The notes below the pieces were generated by a model, which was not told where the DNA came from, searched no databases, and saw only the letters and a program-made list of their open reading frames with translations. A program made the translations under genes and the position numbers. Below, piece by piece: positions 26,368 to 35,450 of a stretch of DNA of 64,000 bases. The DNA is from Ectopseudomonas chengduensis (GTDB lineage Bacteria > Pseudomonadota > Gammaproteobacteria > Pseudomonadales > Pseudomonadaceae). The stretch is from positions 1-64,000 of the forward strand of contig NZ_FMZQ01000011.1 of assembly GCF_900102635.1 (NCBI RefSeq). The letters are read 5' to 3'. Within the stretch, counting starts at the first letter, position 1, and each line of letters begins with the position of its first letter.

Positions 26368-27204
26368 TCATGTGCTCCAGATACGGGGTGGGCGTGCTTC
26401 ACGCCCCAGCAACGCTGGGCGCAGCAGGCGCCAGAGCTCGATCAACCAGGCGCGCGCCTTGAGTGCTTCACTGGCCAGGCAGCGCGCTACAAGCAGGCCT
26501 GAAATCTGGCTGAGGTCACCGCGTACACCGTCGATCTTCAGCTCCCGGCAGCGTTCCAGTAAATCACTGTCTACATCGGCGCTGATCAGCAGGGTGGCGA
26601 ATACCGGCTGGCCGTCGAGGCCTATGGGCGAGTCGAGCAGGCCGTCGCCGCCGCTTACGCGCTGGCGCTCGTGCCACAGCAGTTTGCTGTCACGGCGGAC
26701 ATCCAGCGCGGCCTGGAAGTGGCCGCTGGCAAAACGCTCGTCGGCGGCGGGTCGGCCGAGAGCGACGATGTCCCAGTAGAACAGACGAGCATCGCCGTGC
26801 AGGTCGATCTGCGTGTGCAGTTCGGCCTGGGCACCGGCATAGATGATGGTTTCCTGCGGCAGCCATTCAAGGGTCGCGCCGGCGTCGACGCGCAGGCGCA
26901 GATCCTGCCGAGCGACCCCGGCCGCGCGATACCACTTGGCCGCGCCTGGGCTGGTGAGCTGCACCCAGGTGTTTTCGCCAGCGTGGGCCGAGATATCCAG
27001 AACGTCGCCGCCGGCAATGCCGCCGGGCGGGTGGACGATGATGTGCTGGCACACCTCCGGGCCTTCGGCATACAGGTGCTTCTGCACTCTAAGAGGGCCG
27101 AGGTGGCGTCTCTGCACTGGCGTGGTGCGTTCGCCGTGGCGCGCGTAGGCCAGCTCCAGCTCGGCAGACCAGCTTGGCGTGAACAGGGCGGCAGGCAGAT
27201 TCAT
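26368..27204 (-). CDS. ureD: Urease accessory protein UreD
   Basis: Nickel-insertion scaffold of 278 residues which, with UreF and UreG, activates apourease. Family features: an early ELELAYARHGERTTPVQRRHLGPLRVQK, HPPGGIAGGD, VQLTSPGAAKWYR and LEWLPQETIIYAGA. It is the first gene of the operon. ATG 27204 is chosen because a sigma-54-type promoter 41 bases upstream would exclude the longer in-frame start at 27321; the ribosome site is weak. Confidence 0.93.
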   Translation of the reverse strand: MNLPAALFTPSWSAELELAYARHGERTTPVQRRHLGPLRVQKHLYAEGPEVCQHIIVHPPGGIAGGDVLDISAHAGENTWVQLTSPGAAKWYRAAGVARQDLRLRVDAGATLEWLPQETIIYAGAQAELHTQIDLHGDARLFYWDIVALGRPAADERFASGHFQAALDVRRDSKLLWHERQRVSGGDGLLDSPIGLDGQPVFATLLISADVDSDLLERCRELKIDGVRGDLSQISGLLVARCLASEALKARAWLIELWRLLRPALLGREARPPRIWST

Positions 27205-27244
27205 GTTAAGGCAGGGGTTCCGCAGGATAGTTGACCGAGTGGGC

Positions 27245-27261
27245 AAGCAAGAGGCGTGCCC
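27245..27261 (-). promoter_or_regulatory. Sigma-54 promoter of the urease operon
   Basis: On the minus strand the sequence reads AGGGCACGCCTCTTGCT, against consensus TGGCACG-N4-TTGCW, with GG at 27260-27259 and GC at 27248-27247 (N10). Only the leading T is different. Transcription would start near 27236, 32 bases before the ureD ATG. This predicts control by NtrC or another enhancer-binding protein. Upstream half-sites (GGTGC, TGCACC) exist near 27272-27297 but no full NtrC site. Confidence 0.7.
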
Positions 27262-27384
27262 TGAACCAATTCGGTGCGACTTTGCGCCTGCCTGCACCTG
27301 TGGCCAGTCGCGGTGCTGCATCTGGCTCTGCCTATCTCGCCTGGCCAGCTCTAGAGTCGGGCGTACGATTCGTGTGGAGCGCCC

Positions 27385-28098
27385 ATGTTCACCTTTATCG
27401 CCTTCGCCGCGGGGTTGGTGCGCGGCTACAGCGGCTTCGGTTTCGCCATGCTGATGGCGCTCGGACTGATGCTGCGACTGCCGCCGGCCGAAGCCGTGCC
27501 GGTGGCGCTGATTCTCGACGTGGCCTGCAGCGTGACGCTATGGCCGGCGGCGCTACGCGCCGTCCATGGGCGCGTGCTGGGGCGTCTATTGGTCGGCATG
27601 CTGCAGGCGGTGCCGTTGGGCGCCTGGCTGCTGCTGTGGCTGCCGGCGCACATCATGGCGCCGCTGGTGGCTGTACTCTGTTTATGCGGTGGCGTGTTGG
27701 TGTTGTGGCGGCCCTCCGTCGCCACACCGGTGGGCCAGGGCATGGCCTGGTTGGCGGGTCTGGCATCCGGCCTGGCGACCACCCTGGCCTCGGCCGGCGG
27801 CCCGCCCTTGATGATCTACCTGCTGCGCAGTGGCCTCGATGCGCGCCAGTTGCGCGGTACGGCAGTGCTGTTCTTCCTGGCCAGCAGTGGCGCTGCGCTG
27901 ATCGGACTGGGTGTCGCGGGTGTGCTGAGCGGCGCGCTGTGGCGGCTGGCGCTGGAACTGGCATTGCCGGCGTTGGCCGGTAACCTGCTCGGCCAATGGC
28001 TGCACCCGCGCTGGCAGCCGTTTTCGCTGCGGGTGCTGGTCGGTGGTTTGCTGGTGCTGCTGTCGCTGGGGAATCTGTTGCGGGTGTTGTGGGCGTAG
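27385..28098 (+). CDS. TSUP (TauE/SafE) family permease
   Basis: Inner-membrane protein of 237 residues with about eight hydrophobic segments. The opening FAAGLVRGYSGFGFAMLMALGL and the mid-protein GLASGLATTLASAGGPPLMIYLL are the two family repeats. Members export or import sulfite, sulfonates or organosulfur acids. It is transcribed away from the ure operon, sharing a 180-base divergent region. Its TAG stop lies in a GTAGGGC repeat head. Confidence 0.87.
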   Translation: MFTFIAFAAGLVRGYSGFGFAMLMALGLMLRLPPAEAVPVALILDVACSVTLWPAALRAVHGRVLGRLLVGMLQAVPLGAWLLLWLPAHIMAPLVAVLCLCGGVLVLWRPSVATPVGQGMAWLAGLASGLATTLASAGGPPLMIYLLRSGLDARQLRGTAVLFFLASSGAALIGLGVAGVLSGALWRLALELALPALAGNLLGQWLHPRWQPFSLRVLVGGLLVLLSLGNLLRVLWA

Positions 28099-28127
28099 GG
28101 CAGGGGCATCATCAAACATGGGTGGTC

Positions 28128-28150
28128 TGGCGGGTTGCACCCGCCCTACG
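28128..28150. repeat. GGCGGGTTGCACCCGCC palindrome
   Basis: Short palindrome ending CCGCCCTACG between the TSUP gene and the convergent SDR gene; the same unit recurs at 36331-36355 and, as a pair, at 39118-39185. Confidence 0.8.
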
Positions 28151-28172
28151 TGAGCTTTATCAGGTGTGCTCT

Positions 28173-28931
28173 TCAATCGCGGTCGATGGCGAAGGGCGAC
28201 CAGGCCTGGCGGCTCGGCATGATTTCCAGGCGGTTGATGTTGATATGGTCCGGCAGGGTGGCGACGTAGAAGATCTGCTCGGCGATATCTTCGGCGGTCA
28301 GCGGAGTGGTGGTGCCGTACAGCGCGTCGGAGGCAGCCTGGTTGCCCTTGGTGCGCACCAGGGTGAATTCGGTTTCGGCCATGCCCGGCGCGATGTCGGT
28401 GACGCGCACGCCCGTAGATACCAGGTCACAACGCAGGTTGAAGCTGAACTGTTTGACGAAGGCCTTGGTGGCGCCATACACGTGGCCGCCTGGGTAGGGC
28501 CATTCGCCGGCCACCGAACCGATGTTGATGATGCTGGTGCCCTTGCCGATTTCCAGCAGCTTGGGCAGCACGGCGTGGGTGACGTTGACCAGGCCGGTGA
28601 CGTTGGTGTCGATCATGGTGTGCCAGTCTTCCAGGGCAACCTTCTGCGCTGCCTCCGGGGCCAGCGCCAGACCGGCATTATTGACCAGCACGTCGATACG
28701 GTCGAAGGGGGCTTGCAGGCCGTCGACCAGCGCTTTCACCGCGGCGGCATCACGTACGTCGAGCGCAGCGATATGCACCGGCACCTGGTCCTGCAGTTCG
28801 GCCTTCAGTTCTTCCAGGCGCTCCAGGCGTCGGCCGCTGAGTACCAGGGCCCAGCCGGCCTCGGCGAAACGTCGTGCCGTGGCGCGGCCGAAACCGGATG
28901 TCGCGCCTGTGATGAATGCCACCTTGCTCAT
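28173..28931 (-). CDS. YdfG-like short-chain dehydrogenase
   Basis: NAD(P)-dependent oxidoreductase of 252 residues. Rossmann motif TGATSGFGRATARRFAEAG with SGRRLERLEEL (arginines favour NADP), NNAG at 93-96 region, Ser in INIGSVAGEWPY and the YGATKAF catalytic pair. The pattern is close to E. coli YdfG, which oxidises serine and 3-hydroxy acids such as malonic semialdehyde precursors. Start 28931 has GAGG 6 bases before it. It precedes the amino acid ABC genes on the same strand by 138 bases in the opposite order, so co-transcription after them is possible. Confidence 0.87.
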   Translation of the reverse strand: MSKVAFITGATSGFGRATARRFAEAGWALVLSGRRLERLEELKAELQDQVPVHIAALDVRDAAAVKALVDGLQAPFDRIDVLVNNAGLALAPEAAQKVALEDWHTMIDTNVTGLVNVTHAVLPKLLEIGKGTSIINIGSVAGEWPYPGGHVYGATKAFVKQFSFNLRCDLVSTGVRVTDIAPGMAETEFTLVRTKGNQAASDALYGTTTPLTAEDIAEQIFYVATLPDHININRLEIMPSRQAWSPFAIDRD

Positions 28932-29069
28932 GGATAACCTCGTTTTGCTATCAGGGTTCATGGCCTGCTCCTGCATCCTCTATCGGGCGCAGCTCGAGCA
29001 GTCCTTTTGGTGCGGTGCGCCAGTGTAAAACCTTGGCCTAAAGGCCGTGCTCCACAGTTGGCCGCGGAT

Positions 29070-29828
29070 TCATGCGGACAGTTCGAGGAACTTGCGCACG
29101 CGTTCGGTTTCCGGATTGGTGAAGAACTTCTCCGGGGCGGATTTCTCGATTAGCAGGCCCTTTTCCAGGAACACCACCTGATCCGACACCGCGCGAGCGA
29201 ATTCCATTTCGTGGGTGACCACGATCATGGTGTAGCCCTCGCTGGAAAGATTCTTCATCACCGTCAGCACTTCACCGACCCGTTCCGGGTCGAGTGCCGA
29301 GGTTGGCTCGTCGAACAGGATCACCTCCGGACTCATGGCCAGGGCGCGGGCAATTGCCACGCGCTGCTTCTGCCCACCGGAGAGGGTGTAGGGAAAGGCC
29401 TCGGCCTTCTGTTCCATGCCGACCTTTTCCAGCAGCGTCTGGGCGATGGCGCGGGCCTCGTCCTTGCGCATCTTTTTCACCTGCATCGGTGCTTCCATGA
29501 CGTTCTGCAGCACGTTCAAGTGCGGCCACAGGTTGAAGCTCTGGAACACCATGCCGGTCTTGGCGCGAATCGCCGCCAGTTCGCGGTTGTTCATGCGCTT
29601 GCCCTGGGCGTCGACGCCGATGCGCTGGCCGGCAATGTGAATACTGCCGCGATCCGGCTCTTCGAGCCAGTTGATACAACGCAGCAGGGTGGATTTGCCC
29701 GAACCGGAGGAGCCCAGCACGCTGACCACTTCGCCCTTGTTCACGGTCAACGAGATGTCGCGCAGCACCTCGATACCGTCGAAGCTCTTGGAAAGATTGT
29801 CGATCTGTACCGCAGGTGCCTCAGGCAT
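29070..29828 (-). CDS. Polar amino acid ABC transporter ATPase
   Basis: ATP-binding subunit of 252 residues powering uptake. Walker A is GSSGSGKST, the signature LSGGQKQR and Walker B VILFDEPTSALDPE, with the switch His in VTHEME. This is the GlnQ/HisP type. It is the last transporter gene and overlaps the permease gene by 8 bases. A GAGG ribosome site lies 8 bases before the ATG. Confidence 0.93.
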   Translation of the reverse strand: MPEAPAVQIDNLSKSFDGIEVLRDISLTVNKGEVVSVLGSSGSGKSTLLRCINWLEEPDRGSIHIAGQRIGVDAQGKRMNNRELAAIRAKTGMVFQSFNLWPHLNVLQNVMEAPMQVKKMRKDEARAIAQTLLEKVGMEQKAEAFPYTLSGGQKQRVAIARALAMSPEVILFDEPTSALDPERVGEVLTVMKNLSSEGYTMIVVTHEMEFARAVSDQVVFLEKGLLIEKSAPEKFFTNPETERVRKFLELSA

Positions 29829-30483
29829 GTTCGAAACCTCGTTTAGCGCCGAACCGGCTCGCCCATTTGAGCGCCAGTTCCAGGCAGATGCTGATGATCC
29901 AGTAAAGGGCGATGACCACGATGAACGCCTCGGTGGGGATGAAGTAGGTGGCTTGCACCGAGTTGGCCGCAGCGGTCAGTTCCTGCACGGTGATGATGGT
30001 GAGAAAGGCGGTGTCCTTCAGCGCGTAGATCAACTGGTTGCCGAGCAGCGGGCGGGTGCGGATCACCAACTGCGGCAGGATGATCCGCCAGTACAGCCGG
30101 CCTGGACGAAAGCCATGGGCCTTGGCCGCCTCGACCTGACCGAGTGGCAATACCAGGCGCGCGCCGCGCAGGATCTCGGCGAAGTACGCCGCGTGATAGA
30201 TGGCCAGCGCCACCAGGCCCGCACCCCAGGCGCTGGGCTTGATGCCCAGGGCCGGCAGGCCGTAGTAGAGCAGGTAGGCCAGCACCAGGAAGGGCAGCAT
30301 GCGCATCAGGTTGATCGCCCCGCGCAGCAGCGTCGACAACCAGTTGCGGCCCTCCAGCAGGTAAACGCTGAAGCAGCCGATGACGAAGGCCGCCAGCACC
30401 GACAGGGCGAACAGGATCAGGGTGTTGAGTGCGCCATTGAGGAAGGCGCCGCGCGCCTCCCAGATGATGCTCCATTCGGTCAT
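29821..30483 (-). CDS. Polar amino acid ABC transporter permease 2
   Basis: Membrane subunit of 220 residues, HisM/GlnP type, with about five hydrophobic segments. The ATPase-contact loop is QVEAAKAHGFRPGRLYWRIILPQ, matching the EAA motif. It pairs with the upstream permease to form the channel. Ten bases separate it from that gene, and it overlaps the ATPase gene. Confidence 0.92.
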   Translation of the reverse strand: MTEWSIIWEARGAFLNGALNTLILFALSVLAAFVIGCFSVYLLEGRNWLSTLLRGAINLMRMLPFLVLAYLLYYGLPALGIKPSAWGAGLVALAIYHAAYFAEILRGARLVLPLGQVEAAKAHGFRPGRLYWRIILPQLVIRTRPLLGNQLIYALKDTAFLTIITVQELTAAANSVQATYFIPTEAFIVVIALYWIISICLELALKWASRFGAKRGFEHA

Positions 30484-30493
30484 GGTCGCGTCC

Positions 30494-31135
30494 TCACATG
30501 GCCAGGCGGTTGGCTTTCTTCTCGGCGATTGCTTGCACCTTGAGCAGCACGCCGATGATCAGCATGTACAGCAGGGCGGCGGCGAGAATCGGTGGCAGCG
30601 GCTCGTAGGTCACGGCGCTGATGCGATTGGTCACGCGGGTCAGGTCGACGATGCCGATCACCGCGATGGCCGGGCTGCTCTTGATCAGGAAGGACATCTC
30701 GTTGACCAGGCCGGGCAGGCTGCTGGTGATCATCTGCGGCAGCATGATGCGGCGGAAGAACACGCCGTTGGTCATGCCGCAGGCCAGCGCCGCTTCCTTC
30801 TGCTCACGAGAGAAACTGATGAAGGCCGTGCGCCAGACCTCGGCATTGAAGGCCGCGGTATTCAGGGTGAGGGCGAGGATTGCCGCCGTGTTGCGGTCCA
30901 TGGCCAGGCCGAAAGTCGGCGCCGAGAGGAAGATGAACAGCACCAGGGTGACCAGCGGCGTGGCGCGCGCCAGGCTGACGTAGAGCACCAGCGCCTGCTC
31001 CACGAAGGGAATGCGCGCCATGCGCAGCAGGGCGATGCCCAGGCCGATGACCACGCCCAGGGCGATGGCGATCGAGGAGATCCACAGAGTCGTCCAGGCG
31101 CCTTCGAGCAGCAATAACCAGGCTTGTCCGTTCAT
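30494..31135 (-). CDS. Polar amino acid ABC transporter permease 1
   Basis: Membrane subunit of 213 residues with about five hydrophobic segments. The EAA-type loop is QKEAALACGMTNGVFFRRIMLPQ. AGGAG lies 8 bases before the ATG. It follows the binding-protein gene after 187 bases holding a palindromic repeat, a spacing that lets the receptor be made in excess. Confidence 0.92.
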   Translation of the reverse strand: MNGQAWLLLLEGAWTTLWISSIAIALGVVIGLGIALLRMARIPFVEQALVLYVSLARATPLVTLVLFIFLSAPTFGLAMDRNTAAILALTLNTAAFNAEVWRTAFISFSREQKEAALACGMTNGVFFRRIMLPQMITSSLPGLVNEMSFLIKSSPAIAVIGIVDLTRVTNRISAVTYEPLPPILAAALLYMLIIGVLLKVQAIAEKKANRLAM

Positions 31136-31225
31136 GTCGGGCTCCTAGAAAAATGGTGGGGTGTGCCAAGCAAGGTCAGGGCCAGGGCTGGCCCTGATAG
31201 ACGGCAGTGGGTTGACGATGAGCAT

Positions 31226-31288
31226 GTAGGGTGCGCCGTGCGCACCGAAGCGCTGGCAACGTTGACGCTGGTGCGCGGCGCACCCTAC
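31226..31288. repeat. Palindromic GTAGGGTGCGC repeat in the ABC operon
   Basis: Arms 31226-31246 and 31270-31288 are near-complementary around a short centre. It is the same family as 24563-24627 and lies between the binding-protein gene and its permease genes. Confidence 0.85.
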
Positions 31289-31322
31289 GCGGCCATGTCA
31301 GAGAGGTGGCCTCGGCCCGCTG

Positions 31323-32204
31323 TCACATGCCGGCCAGTTCGTGGAACTGCTCGACCTTGGTGATCGGCTCCTTGGGCATGGCCGGGAAGGCTTCGCCGAA
31401 CCACTTGGTCTGCAGCTCGGCCAGGCGGCCGCTGTCGCGAACTTCGGTCATGAAGCCGGTGAGGAACTCCAGCAGTTCGGGGCTGCCCTTGGGCACCGGC
31501 CAGGCGGCGAAGCCGTCACCGGACACGGCGATGCCCTTGGCGAAGGTGTCGCCGCGGGTCTTGACCAAGTCGTTGACCGAAATCAGCGCGTTGATCACGT
31601 AGTCCAGGCGGCCGTTGGCCAGGTCGGCGTAAGCCTCGGGGTAGGACGGGTATTCGGTCACGGTGCCGATTTCGCAGCCCTTGTCAGCCATCATCTTCTT
31701 CAGCTCCGGCAGGCGCGCGAGCAGAGCGCTGCCGGCCTGCAGGCCGACGGTCTTACCGCACAGGCTGGCGATATCGCTGAGGCTGTCATCGCCTGCGCGC
31801 TTGACGTAGAAGTGCTGCGCCGAGGCGAAGGGCGGGGCGAAGTTGAACACGCGCAGGCGGTCGTCGGTGACCAGGGCGCCGGTGAAGGCCATGTCGTACT
31901 GGCCGGACGAAACCGAGGCGAGCAGGCCGGTCCAGGGCAGGATTTCCTGCTTCACATCGAAGCCCTGGGCCTTGGCATAGGTCTTCAGGTCTTCAAGTAG
32001 TTCCTTGTGGAAACCCTCCGGCTTGCCGTCGACGATGAAGTTGAACGGCGCGTAGTCATCCTCGGTGGCCACAGTCATCACGCCCTTGGACTTGATGTCG
32101 TCGAGGTCGGCGTGGGCGCTCAGCGAGGCGCCGACCAGGCAACTGGCCAGGGCCAGCTTGCGCAGCAGGCCGAAGGGTTTGGAATCGGTTTTCGATGGCT
32201 TCAT
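31323..32204 (-). CDS. Polar amino acid ABC transporter binding protein
   Basis: Periplasmic receptor of 293 residues (SBP_bac_3). Signal peptide ends near LSAHA; the mature part starts with an IKSKGVMTVATEDDYAPFNFIVDGKPEGF strand typical of the family, and DMAFTGALVTDDRLRVFNFAPPF is the ligand-binding hinge region. Start 32204 has GGAG 8 bases upstream; a longer open frame lacks a signal. It faces the divergent MocR gene across 176 bases that contain a candidate operator. Ligand is unknown, probably the amino compound handled by the aminotransferase at 33949. Confidence 0.9.
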   Translation of the reverse strand: MKPSKTDSKPFGLLRKLALASCLVGASLSAHADLDDIKSKGVMTVATEDDYAPFNFIVDGKPEGFHKELLEDLKTYAKAQGFDVKQEILPWTGLLASVSSGQYDMAFTGALVTDDRLRVFNFAPPFASAQHFYVKRAGDDSLSDIASLCGKTVGLQAGSALLARLPELKKMMADKGCEIGTVTEYPSYPEAYADLANGRLDYVINALISVNDLVKTRGDTFAKGIAVSGDGFAAWPVPKGSPELLEFLTGFMTEVRDSGRLAELQTKWFGEAFPAMPKEPITKVEQFHELAGM

Positions 32205-32301
32205 GGGCGTGCTCCAGAGGTGTCGACAAGGGTTGTCCAGGCCGCTCGGCGGCGGTTTCGTTTTCACCTTAGAGACGCCTGACGAGCCGGCGATAGGGGC
32301 A

Positions 32302-32322
32302 GTTCCGGCCTTTGTTCTGGCC
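32302..32322. promoter_or_regulatory. Direct repeat, candidate MocR operator
   Basis: GTTCCGGCC (32302-32310) and GTTCTGGCC (32314-32322) are 9-bp direct repeats 12 bases apart, in the divergent gap between the binding-protein and MocR genes. MocR/GabR proteins bind direct repeats of this kind. A related TTCCGG...TCTGGCC pair lies upstream of the aminotransferase gene near 35340 on the minus strand. Role inferred. Confidence 0.4.
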
Positions 32323-32380
32323 AGCGACAGTGGCGCGCTACTTGCTACATCACAGGGTTGTTTGGCTGTTGGAGGGCGCC

Positions 32381-33874
32381 ATGATCGATCACTTTTACCA
32401 TCTTGATTTCGACCGTCAGCGCGGCCTTCAGGAGCAGCTTCGCGAGTCGCTGGTGTCGGCCATTCTTGGCGGCGGTTTCCCGGCCGACGAGCCGCTGCCA
32501 TCGTGCCGCAAGCTGTCACAGCAGTTGTCTGTGTCGCGCAATACCGTGGCGTTGGTATACGAGAGCCTGCTCGACAACGGCTACCTGGTCAGCCGCCCGC
32601 GCAGTGGCTATTACCTGCACCCCGATTACTGCGGGCAGACCGATGCCGTGCTGCGTATGACGCCGCTGCGCAAGCCGGAACCATCCGATGACAGCAGCGC
32701 CGCCACTGCCCCGGATTGGGCCGCGCGCTTTCGTATGCAGCCCAGTTTGAAGCACGGCGTGTTGCGCCCGAGCAACTGGAGCCGCTTCACCTACCCGTTC
32801 ATCTACGGCCAGCCGATCAGCGAGCTGTTCCCGCTGGAGCGCTGGCGTGAGGTATCACGCAAGAACCTCAGCGGTGAGCGCGACCAGCTCTGGCTGGGCG
32901 ACCGTTTCGACCGTGACGATGAGCAACTGATCGAGCAACTGCGCACCCGCGTGCTGCCCAAGCGCGGTATCTGGGCGCGTGCCGACGAAATTCTGGTGAC
33001 CCTCGGTTCGCAGAACGCGCTCTATCTGCTGGCCAGCCTGCTGATGGCGCGCGGTGTGCGCGTTGGCGTGGAGAACCCTGGCTTTCGCGATGCGGCGAGC
33101 ATATTCGACATCCACGGCGCCAAGGTGCACCTGCAGGATGTCGACGATCAGGGCCTGGTGGTGGACCGGCGCCTGGATGACTGCCAGTACCTCTACGTAA
33201 CGCCGGGGCACCAGGTGCCCACCGGCGTGGCGATGAGTGCGGCACGGCGCGAGCAGTTGCTGCGGCAGATTCGTGAGCACGACCAGGTGCTGATCGAGGA
33301 CGACTACGACGCCGAATTCAACCTCGACAACCACCCACTGCCGGCGCTCAAGGCCAGCGACAGCAGCGGCCGGGTGATCTACCTGAGCAGCCTGTCCAAG
33401 GCCTTCTCGCCGGGGCTGCGGATCGGCTACATGGTCGCCGACGCCGAGCTGATCGATGAGCTCCGCGCTCTGCGCCGGCTGATGTACCGCCATCCGCCGC
33501 TGAACAACCAGCGCATGCTCGCCGACTTCCTCGCCCAGGGGCATTACGACGCGCACCTGCGGCGTTTTCGCGAGGAACATTGCCGCCGTCGCGAGCTGCT
33601 CTACCAGGCGCTGCGCAGCGACCTGAGCGACTGCCAGCCGATGGGTAGCCCGGGTGCCAGCGCCTGCTGGCTGGCCGCGCCGCGCGGTGTCGATACCCAG
33701 CGCCTGGCCTGGGCGGCGGCGCAGCAGAGCGTGTTGATCGAATCCGGGGCGCAGTTCTTCCTTGGCGAGGGTGCCGCGCCGACCAACTTCATGCGTCTGG
33801 GTTTCCATGCTATCGATGCCGAACGCATTCGGCCTGGCGTGCAGAAGCTGGGAGAGGTGTTGGCGGGGTTGTGA
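32381..33874 (+). CDS. MocR/GabR family transcriptional regulator
   Basis: Regulator of 497 residues: a GntR-type winged helix (about 1-80, DEPLPSCRKLSQQLSVSRNTVALVYE) fused to an aminotransferase-like domain. The PLP lysine lies in YLSSLSKAFSPGLRIGYMV, with IEDDYDAEF before it. The domain senses an amino compound through PLP. A strong GGAGGG is 5 bases before ATG 32381. Gene order suggests it controls the divergent ABC transporter and the aminotransferase downstream, which is inference from position. Confidence 0.92.
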   Translation: MIDHFYHLDFDRQRGLQEQLRESLVSAILGGGFPADEPLPSCRKLSQQLSVSRNTVALVYESLLDNGYLVSRPRSGYYLHPDYCGQTDAVLRMTPLRKPEPSDDSSAATAPDWAARFRMQPSLKHGVLRPSNWSRFTYPFIYGQPISELFPLERWREVSRKNLSGERDQLWLGDRFDRDDEQLIEQLRTRVLPKRGIWARADEILVTLGSQNALYLLASLLMARGVRVGVENPGFRDAASIFDIHGAKVHLQDVDDQGLVVDRRLDDCQYLYVTPGHQVPTGVAMSAARREQLLRQIREHDQVLIEDDYDAEFNLDNHPLPALKASDSSGRVIYLSSLSKAFSPGLRIGYMVADAELIDELRALRRLMYRHPPLNNQRMLADFLAQGHYDAHLRRFREEHCRRRELLYQALRSDLSDCQPMGSPGASACWLAAPRGVDTQRLAWAAAQQSVLIESGAQFFLGEGAAPTNFMRLGFHAIDAERIRPGVQKLGEVLAGL

Positions 33875-33880
33875 AGAGCG

Positions 33881-33943
33881 GTCGCGGCTAAAGCCCCTCC
33901 CACAAATGCTCCGTGACTCTGTGGGAGGGGCTTTAGCCGCGAC
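33881..33943. repeat. 24-bp perfect inverted repeat (GTCGCGGCTAAAGCC type)
   Basis: Arms 33881-33904 and 33920-33943 are perfectly complementary with a 15-base centre. This unit is common in Pseudomonas intergenic DNA. It lies between convergent genes, 6 bases from each, and can act as a bidirectional terminator. Confidence 0.9.
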
Positions 33944-33948
33944 GGTTA

Positions 33949-35268
33949 TCAGGCAAAGCGCGGTGCGAACAGGGCGAACACTTCATCGAAAATCGCCAGC
34001 GCCTCGTTTACCTGCGCGGCGCTGACGATGCACGGCGGCACCACATGGATGCGGTTCTCCACCACGAAGCTGAGCAGCCCGCGCGCGGTCAGCGCAGCCT
34101 TCATTTCCTGCATCACCGCTGCCGGCATCGGCGTCTTCTTCTGTACGTCGCTGACGAATTCCAGTGCCCAGAACAGGCCGGCACCACGCGCCTCGCCGAT
34201 CATCGGGTAGCGCTCGGCCAGTTTCTTCAGGCCCGGGCCGAGCACCTGGGCACCTATATCACGGGCATTCTCCACCATGCCTTCCTCGCTCATCGCATCC
34301 AGCGTGGCGACGATGGCGGCCATGGCCAGCGGGTGGCCGGAGTAGGTCAGGCCGCCGGGGAAGAAGTGGTTGTCGAAGTGCTCGCAGATCGGCTGGGAGA
34401 TCATCACTCCACCGGCCGGCACATAGCCGGAGTTGACGCCCTTGGCGAAGACGATCAGGTCTGGCACCACGCCGAAGTGTTCCAGTGCCAGCCAGGCGCC
34501 GGTGCGGCCGAAGCCGGCCATCACTTCGTCGCAGATCAATAGGATGCCGAACTCGTCGGCCAGTTTGCGCACGCCCTGCATATAGCCTTTCGGCGGCACC
34601 AGAATGCCGGCGGTGCCGGGAATGCTCTCCAGCAGGATGGCGGCGATGGCACCCGGCCCCTCGCATTCGATGACCCGGCGCAGGTGCTGCAGGGCGCGCG
34701 CGCATTCCTCTTCCTCATTCGCGGCGTTGAATTCGCTGCGGTACAGGTAGGGGTTGAAGAAGTGCACGTGGCCGCGGGCGTATTCGTTGGGCACACGGCG
34801 CGGGTCACCGGTGGCGACGATGGCCGCGCCGGTGCTGCCGTGGTAGGAGCGGTAGGCGGAGAGAATCTTGTCGCGGCCGGTGTACAGGCGTGCCATGCGC
34901 ATGGCGTTCTCGTTGGCATCGGCCCCGGCGTTGGTGAAGAACACCTTGGAGAAACCGGCCGGCGCGCGGGCGAGAATGCGCTTGGCCGCTTCGCCACGCA
35001 TCAGGTTGGCGGTGGCTGGGGCGATGGTCACCAGGCTGCCGGCCTGTTCCTGGATGGCGGCGATGACCTTCGGGTGCTGGTGGCCGATATTGGTGTTGAC
35101 CAGTTGGCTGCTGAAATCGAGGTAGCGTTTGCCGTCGTAGTCCCACAGCGTGCAGCCCTCGCCGCCGGCGATCACCAGCGGGTTGAGGGCGCCCTGGGTC
35201 GACCAGGAGTGGAAGACGTGCTGGCGATCCAGATCGTGGACGTACTGGTTGCTGATCGGTGTGCTCAT
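33949..35268 (-). CDS. Class III PLP aminotransferase
   Basis: Omega-amino acid type transaminase of 439 residues. PLP contacts: SYHGSTGAA, the Asp in ICDEVMAGFGRTG and the Schiff-base Lys in FAKGVNSGYVPAGG. FFTNAGADANENAMRMAR and GGLTYSGHPLA are typical of the 4-aminobutyrate/taurine-pyruvate branch, though substrate cannot be fixed. GAGG lies 6 bases before the start. Flanked by a MocR regulator (convergent) and a class II aldolase (divergent), suggesting a small catabolic module. Confidence 0.9.
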   Translation of the reverse strand: MSTPISNQYVHDLDRQHVFHSWSTQGALNPLVIAGGEGCTLWDYDGKRYLDFSSQLVNTNIGHQHPKVIAAIQEQAGSLVTIAPATANLMRGEAAKRILARAPAGFSKVFFTNAGADANENAMRMARLYTGRDKILSAYRSYHGSTGAAIVATGDPRRVPNEYARGHVHFFNPYLYRSEFNAANEEEECARALQHLRRVIECEGPGAIAAILLESIPGTAGILVPPKGYMQGVRKLADEFGILLICDEVMAGFGRTGAWLALEHFGVVPDLIVFAKGVNSGYVPAGGVMISQPICEHFDNHFFPGGLTYSGHPLAMAAIVATLDAMSEEGMVENARDIGAQVLGPGLKKLAERYPMIGEARGAGLFWALEFVSDVQKKTPMPAAVMQEMKAALTARGLLSFVVENRIHVVPPCIVSAAQVNEALAIFDEVFALFAPRFA

Positions 35269-35450
35269 GATGACCTCGGGCTGGCCGTTGCGGATGGCTG
35301 CACCTTAGGAACAAAGCGGCCGTTGGCCGTAGGGCCAGATACCGGAAGTGGCCGGGTCAGCGCGTCTGGCTCACCGACGTCGGGCAACTGTCCCTAGGCG
35401 ACCTGTGTGCACAGGCTAGGCTGGAGGCATCCGTTTTCAGGAGTGAAACC

